In this document: positions 60,650-64,000 of the stretch, in pieces | Numbering within the stretch: the stretch's first letter is position 1 | Layout of the letters: each line of letters starts with the position of its first letter | From: Semisulcospira habei | Lineage: Eukaryota > Mollusca > Gastropoda > Semisulcospiridae | Length of the DNA stretch: 64,000 nucleotides | Direction: 5' to 3' | Assembly: GCA_036245525.1 (NCBI GenBank) | Contig: BTPG01000005.1 | Span: 209,783,933-209,847,932 of the forward strand | Position numbers and translations under genes: made by a program | Notes under the pieces: generated by a model | What the model saw: only the letters and a program-made list of their open reading frames with translations | Database searches by the model: none | Told to the model about the DNA's origin: nothing

Positions 60650-61598
60650 ACTATCAAAAATATATTACTCTCCATCAGGCTATTGGAAAGGAGCAACAGC
60701 TATTCAGAAATTACATGCCGCTGTGGGCGGAGATGTAACACTCAATCAGGTCAAGCAATGGTTACAGAGACAGGCAATTTGGCAGATATATCTCCCTGCT
60801 CCAAGAAAAATAACAAGACCTCATTTTGAGAACACTACCCCAAATGACACACACCAAATGGACCTCCTGTTCTTACCACATGACACAATAAGAAAGAAAC
60901 GATACAAGTATGCACTGACTGTTGTAGACATTGCTTCAAGGTACAAAGACGCTGAACCCATATCTGACAAAACTGCTAACACAGTTGCGAATGCTTTATC
61001 TAGTATCTATAAAAGAGGCCCTTTAAGATACCCCAGACTAGTGCAGGTTGATGACGGATCAGAATTCAAAGGTGCAGTTAATCAGTTATTTGCTAAGCAT
61101 GGCGTACTGGTCAGACGAGGCATTCCAGGCGTACACAGATCGCAGGCAATTGTAGAGAACTTTAACACACAGTTATCAGAAAGACTTTTCAGTTACCAGT
61201 ATTCTAAGGAACTCATGCATGACACCCGTAACACTGAATGGGTAAAGAGATTACCACATGTGATAAAAGCAATGAACAATGAAGGACACCCAAAACCTGC
61301 TGATGCTATTAAATTGAAAACAATTACAGAGTCAAAAACAATGTCAGCACAGGCACCCGACACAAGTTTATTTACCAAACAGGTGAGATATTTATATCAG
61401 CCAGGGGAGGCTGAGAACGACGACAGACGCAGGGCGACAGACCCTATCTGGTCAACATCTGTACACAATATAAAAAAAATAATTCCCGGCGCAGACGCAA
61501 CAATATATTACCTGTTCGACCCTGCACCCCAGAGGGCATTTGTCAGAGAAGAATTACAGATTATTCCCTCAGACACCGTTACTCATTTCAGTAACTAA
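60633..61598 (+). CDS. retrovirus-type integrase (Maverick)
   Basis: 321 residues from MAAENKLSKIYY. An N-terminal HTH-like segment (VTLNQVKQWLQRQ) is followed by the RNase H-fold core with the DDE triad: D77 (HQMDLLFLP), D140 (VQVDDGSEFKG) and E175 (QAIVENFNTQ), the last two 35 positions apart. The C-terminal part (VRYLYQPGE, RRRATDPIWS, FVREELQI) resembles the SH3/chromo-like end of Maverick integrases. It would insert the linear element and make 6-bp target duplications. It overlaps the convergent polymerase gene by 30 bp. Confidence 0.93.
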   Translation: MAAENKLSKIYYSPSGYWKGATAIQKLHAAVGGDVTLNQVKQWLQRQAIWQIYLPAPRKITRPHFENTTPNDTHQMDLLFLPHDTIRKKRYKYALTVVDIASRYKDAEPISDKTANTVANALSSIYKRGPLRYPRLVQVDDGSEFKGAVNQLFAKHGVLVRRGIPGVHRSQAIVENFNTQLSERLFSYQYSKELMHDTRNTEWVKRLPHVIKAMNNEGHPKPADAIKLKTITESKTMSAQAPDTSLFTKQVRYLYQPGEAENDDRRRATDPIWSTSVHNIKKIIPGADATIYYLFDPAPQRAFVREELQIIPSDTVTHFSN

Positions 61599-63080
61599 GT
61601 CGTCAATTAATTCATCAACCAGTTCATCACAAATATCTTCAGATAACTTGAGCCTGTAATGTCCAGGTGCATAAGCCTTTTCCTTACTGTGAAAAACACG
61701 TTTCGTGTCCCCAACTGCCAGTGATTTCTTATGTGTTTGGATCATTTCAAGATTATGTTTATTTGATCTCAGTGACTTGTTTGGATAATCAGGCATTAAT
61801 GCACCATCTAACACTTGCTTGTAATGTTCATGACGTATGTCTTTATTTTTTATTGCTGTTTTTTTAATTCCTTTGGCTTTCGACTGACTTCCCTTCTGGT
61901 GCAGTATAGAATACATTTTGGATCTCAGTCCAACATACTCAACTATTGGCACACCATTTAGTTCATCCTTAAACTTTCCAGGTACTTTTTTGTTTTGTGT
62001 GCTAAACAGTGGATGATCCTTAGGGTAATCAGACGTGTCATACATGTGTAACTCTGTTTTCATGTCTTCATAAAAGTCTTCAGTACACACGTCTATGATC
62101 ATAGAGTCAGTGTCAGTGTATAACAATCGACACTCAGGATACTTTGGCTTAAAGTAATCATAATAAAATTCAAGCATCAACAGTTTTGACAACTCAAGAA
62201 TTGCCATACCAATGAATACTGGCTTGTCCAGTTTGACAATCTTTTTTTTGAGTGACACAGCATACAATGATGAATGAAACTCTTTATACCCTGTATACTG
62301 TGGCTTACCTGTAAGTTTAATTGCACCCAATTCAGTTGTGACCAGTCTCACATCTTTTCTGTGATGAGGATTTTCCATTGTCTTGCCAAAACAGGCATTG
62401 TTCATAAGCTTAAAGAAGTCTTTGTCAAATGCAGTGTTGCCGTCTCTGGCACGAAGGGTTGTGTTCTTCATTATGTAATCTTTCATGAAAGCACTCTGAT
62501 CAAATTGAATTCCTCTGTGAACTTTCTTTAGTACTAACCCGTGTCTGATGTAAAACTGCAGCAAGCGGTAGTGGCAAACATAATTGAATTTGTCATTTAG
62601 ATTTGGCACAAGCTTAGTGTCTTCTTTTTTCCCTGTCATACTCATTTTCTCAACAGCTAAGGGATAATCATTATGGTAATCGTGTAGGTGGTGTGGGTAC
62701 TCTAGGTCGACTTCAAAGATCCAACCCTTCGCGTCATTTCGGTCAAGATTCATAATATTGTTTGTTAACCCTGACTCTGTTACATCATACTGTGACAAAT
62801 CATACAGACAAAAGTTTTTCAAGGGCAATAATTCACACATCGCCCAGCCATACAAATTGTTAGCGTCAAGGTACGTAATGAATGACCTTGACCTCGAGGG
62901 GTCAAACCCCCGGCCAAGGTCACCATGGGCGTCCATATATTTATTGTTGGCTCTGGCATAGTTGTTTGAAGCTATACTAATGCCTCCCCTCAATCCACGT
63001 TCCACCATTTCACCCATCGTACGATCAGACAACAGGTCTATGGATATCTTACTGGATTTCAAAAATGCATCCCATGTCAT
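61569..63080 (-). pseudogene. DNA polymerase B, C-terminal polymerase part
   Basis: 503 codons. Protein-primed family B polymerase: the GLRGGIS motif (about 29-35), motif A YLDANNLYGWAM (70-81, catalytic Asp), motif B KLMNNACFGKTMEN (224-237) and motif C YTDTDS (321-326, two catalytic Asp). The C-terminal region (GIKKTAIKNKDIRHEHY, ALMPDYPNKSLRSNKHN) is the thumb. It continues the frame of the gene piece at 63092-64000 but is displaced by a frameshift near 63100-63130. Active-site residues are intact. Confidence 0.88.
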
Positions 63081-63091
63081 GCCAGGACTAG

Positions 63092-64000
63092 TTATGTAAC
63101 AAGCAGGGTCAACCCCTTTTCACAGTAACTTTCAAATACGTCTGCTAGCAAACAAACATCTGCTTTCAAGTACTGGTCATGGTAGTCACCAATCGTCTGA
63201 CACCCTAATTTACCCCACGCATCAAGTGCATGCTGGTATTCAGAGTCAGAAATACCTTTTCCAGTTAGTGTGGAATAAAATTTCTCTTTTGGTGGCAGTC
63301 TTGTTTCTTCAAACACAACCCAGTGATCAATGTACTCATATGGATAGACACCTTTCTTAATCAAGTCTGGTTCAAAATATTTACTCGTTATTGGATACTC
63401 GGTCAGTCCTTCTGCAAGACTAGCCAATCCTAAAGACAAATGTTGCATGGAGTCATAAAATGCTAATTTATCTAACCTAAAAGTCAAGTATTTCTCAGTT
63501 GTCTGGGCAATACAACTTATGTTTTTGTACGACTCATCTACAGCCTGCATGATAATGTGTGAATCATATCCTTTGAGATTGTGGAAAAAGATTGGTAACT
63601 TATATGTCTTTGGATCTGTTTTTAATAATAAGTTACAATTGTTATGTGCAGCGCCTCTGTAACGTCCAGTTATGTGATCGTGGTCACGAACTTTATCACC
63701 CCCCAGAGGCTGTTCACAAATCCAACACTTCTCTGATGTTTCAAATTTTAGTTTGTCTTCTTCTGTCATCACCAAAGGCATCTGGCTTGTTGTGAGATAT
63801 TGTACTACCTGACTATACAGATGTCTCATTTCTGTTAAAAACAAACATGCTGCATTTTCACCCCTGTAGATAACAGGTTCTGAATGAAGACCGTCTGACC
63901 TAACAATAATGTATCCAAAAGAACACACCACTTGGTCACTCAATTTTATAGTCTTTGGTAATGACTCTGGAACAGGACCTTCATACGGAACAACCAATGA
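63092..64000 (-). pseudogene. DNA polymerase B, exonuclease part with Endonuclease VII-like finger (runs off edge)
   Basis: About 300 codons, starting beyond the window. Residues about 91-121 (CWICEQPL, DHDHITGRYRG, NNCN) form a Cys2-His-Cys module like recombination endonuclease VII. Then come the 3'-5' exonuclease motif II (FFHNLKGYDSH) and motif III (YLKADVCLLADVF). The frame ends at TAA 63094-63092, and the polymerase half continues in another frame. Maverick polymerases are usually near 1,100 residues, so some 250-300 remain outside the window. Confidence 0.85.

Larger units (their letters stand above)
52085..64000. mobile_element. Maverick/Polinton (adintovirus-like) element, right end outside window
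   Basis: About 12 kb of closely packed genes on both strands, AT-richer than the flanks. Diagnostic set: double-jelly-roll-type major capsid protein, probable penton, A32-type packaging ATPase, retrovirus-like integrase and protein-primed DNA polymerase B. Coding is nearly gap-free. No adenovirus-type protease was found in the visible part; it may lie beyond 64000. The left terminal inverted repeat cannot be confirmed without the right end. All genes but the polymerase are uninterrupted, so the insertion is recent or was under selection. Confidence 0.9.

Overview
The window reads as nuclear DNA of a multicellular animal. It has GT-AG introns, a single-pass membrane receptor with a fibronectin type III domain, and a dense mix of animal transposons: CFDP2/RTE-like, CR1/L2-like, DIRS, Gmr1-like Gypsy and Maverick/Polinton. 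A marine invertebrate, perhaps a mollusc, is my guess from that mix; no sequence search was possible.

0.5-30.6 kb (+ strand): eight exons of one host gene can be joined with matching splice phases. In order they encode an extracellular segment, one FN3 domain (two phase-1 exons), a transmembrane helix with a basic stop-transfer, and a long cytoplasmic tail rich in tandem repeats that ends at 30569. The first exons lie upstream of the window. The introns hold three copies of one LINE family (920-5263; 9397-10885 reversed; 23520-26760 with a perfect 12-bp target duplication and a 5' inversion), a reversed RTE-like LINE inside a ~165-bp tandem array (5.3-7.8 kb), tRNA-derived SINEs, decayed L2-like LINEs, many TTAA-flanked palindromic MITEs, and a DIRS retrotransposon (16314-22770) that still has both inverted repeats and the internal complementary region.

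30.6-51.8 kb: non-coding DNA with more palindromic MITEs, an L2 fragment split by a SINE, a 5'-truncated Gypsy element with integrase upstream of reverse transcriptase and an 868-bp 3' LTR (to 42443), a CR1/L2-like LINE with an esterase-type ORF1 carrying an expanded 21-residue repeat (43.5-49.9 kb), and an unrecognised gene (50.45-51.6 kb) whose stop codon sits in a long hairpin.

52.1-64.0 kb: most of a Maverick/Polinton (adintovirus-like) element, AT-rich and tightly packed, running off the right edge. It encodes a major capsid protein, a probable penton, an A32/FtsK-type packaging ATPase, a retrovirus-type integrase, a protein-primed family B DNA polymerase in two pieces, and several small membrane proteins. 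Neighbouring genes are separated by tens of bases or overlap tail to tail. The leftmost gene ends at an in-frame T-TTA-AAC heptamer; a -1 shift there would add 42 residues ending in overlapping PSAP and PPEY late-domain-like motifs. This is the most unusual signal I found. Apart from one lesion in the polymerase, the element's genes are open, so the insertion looks young.
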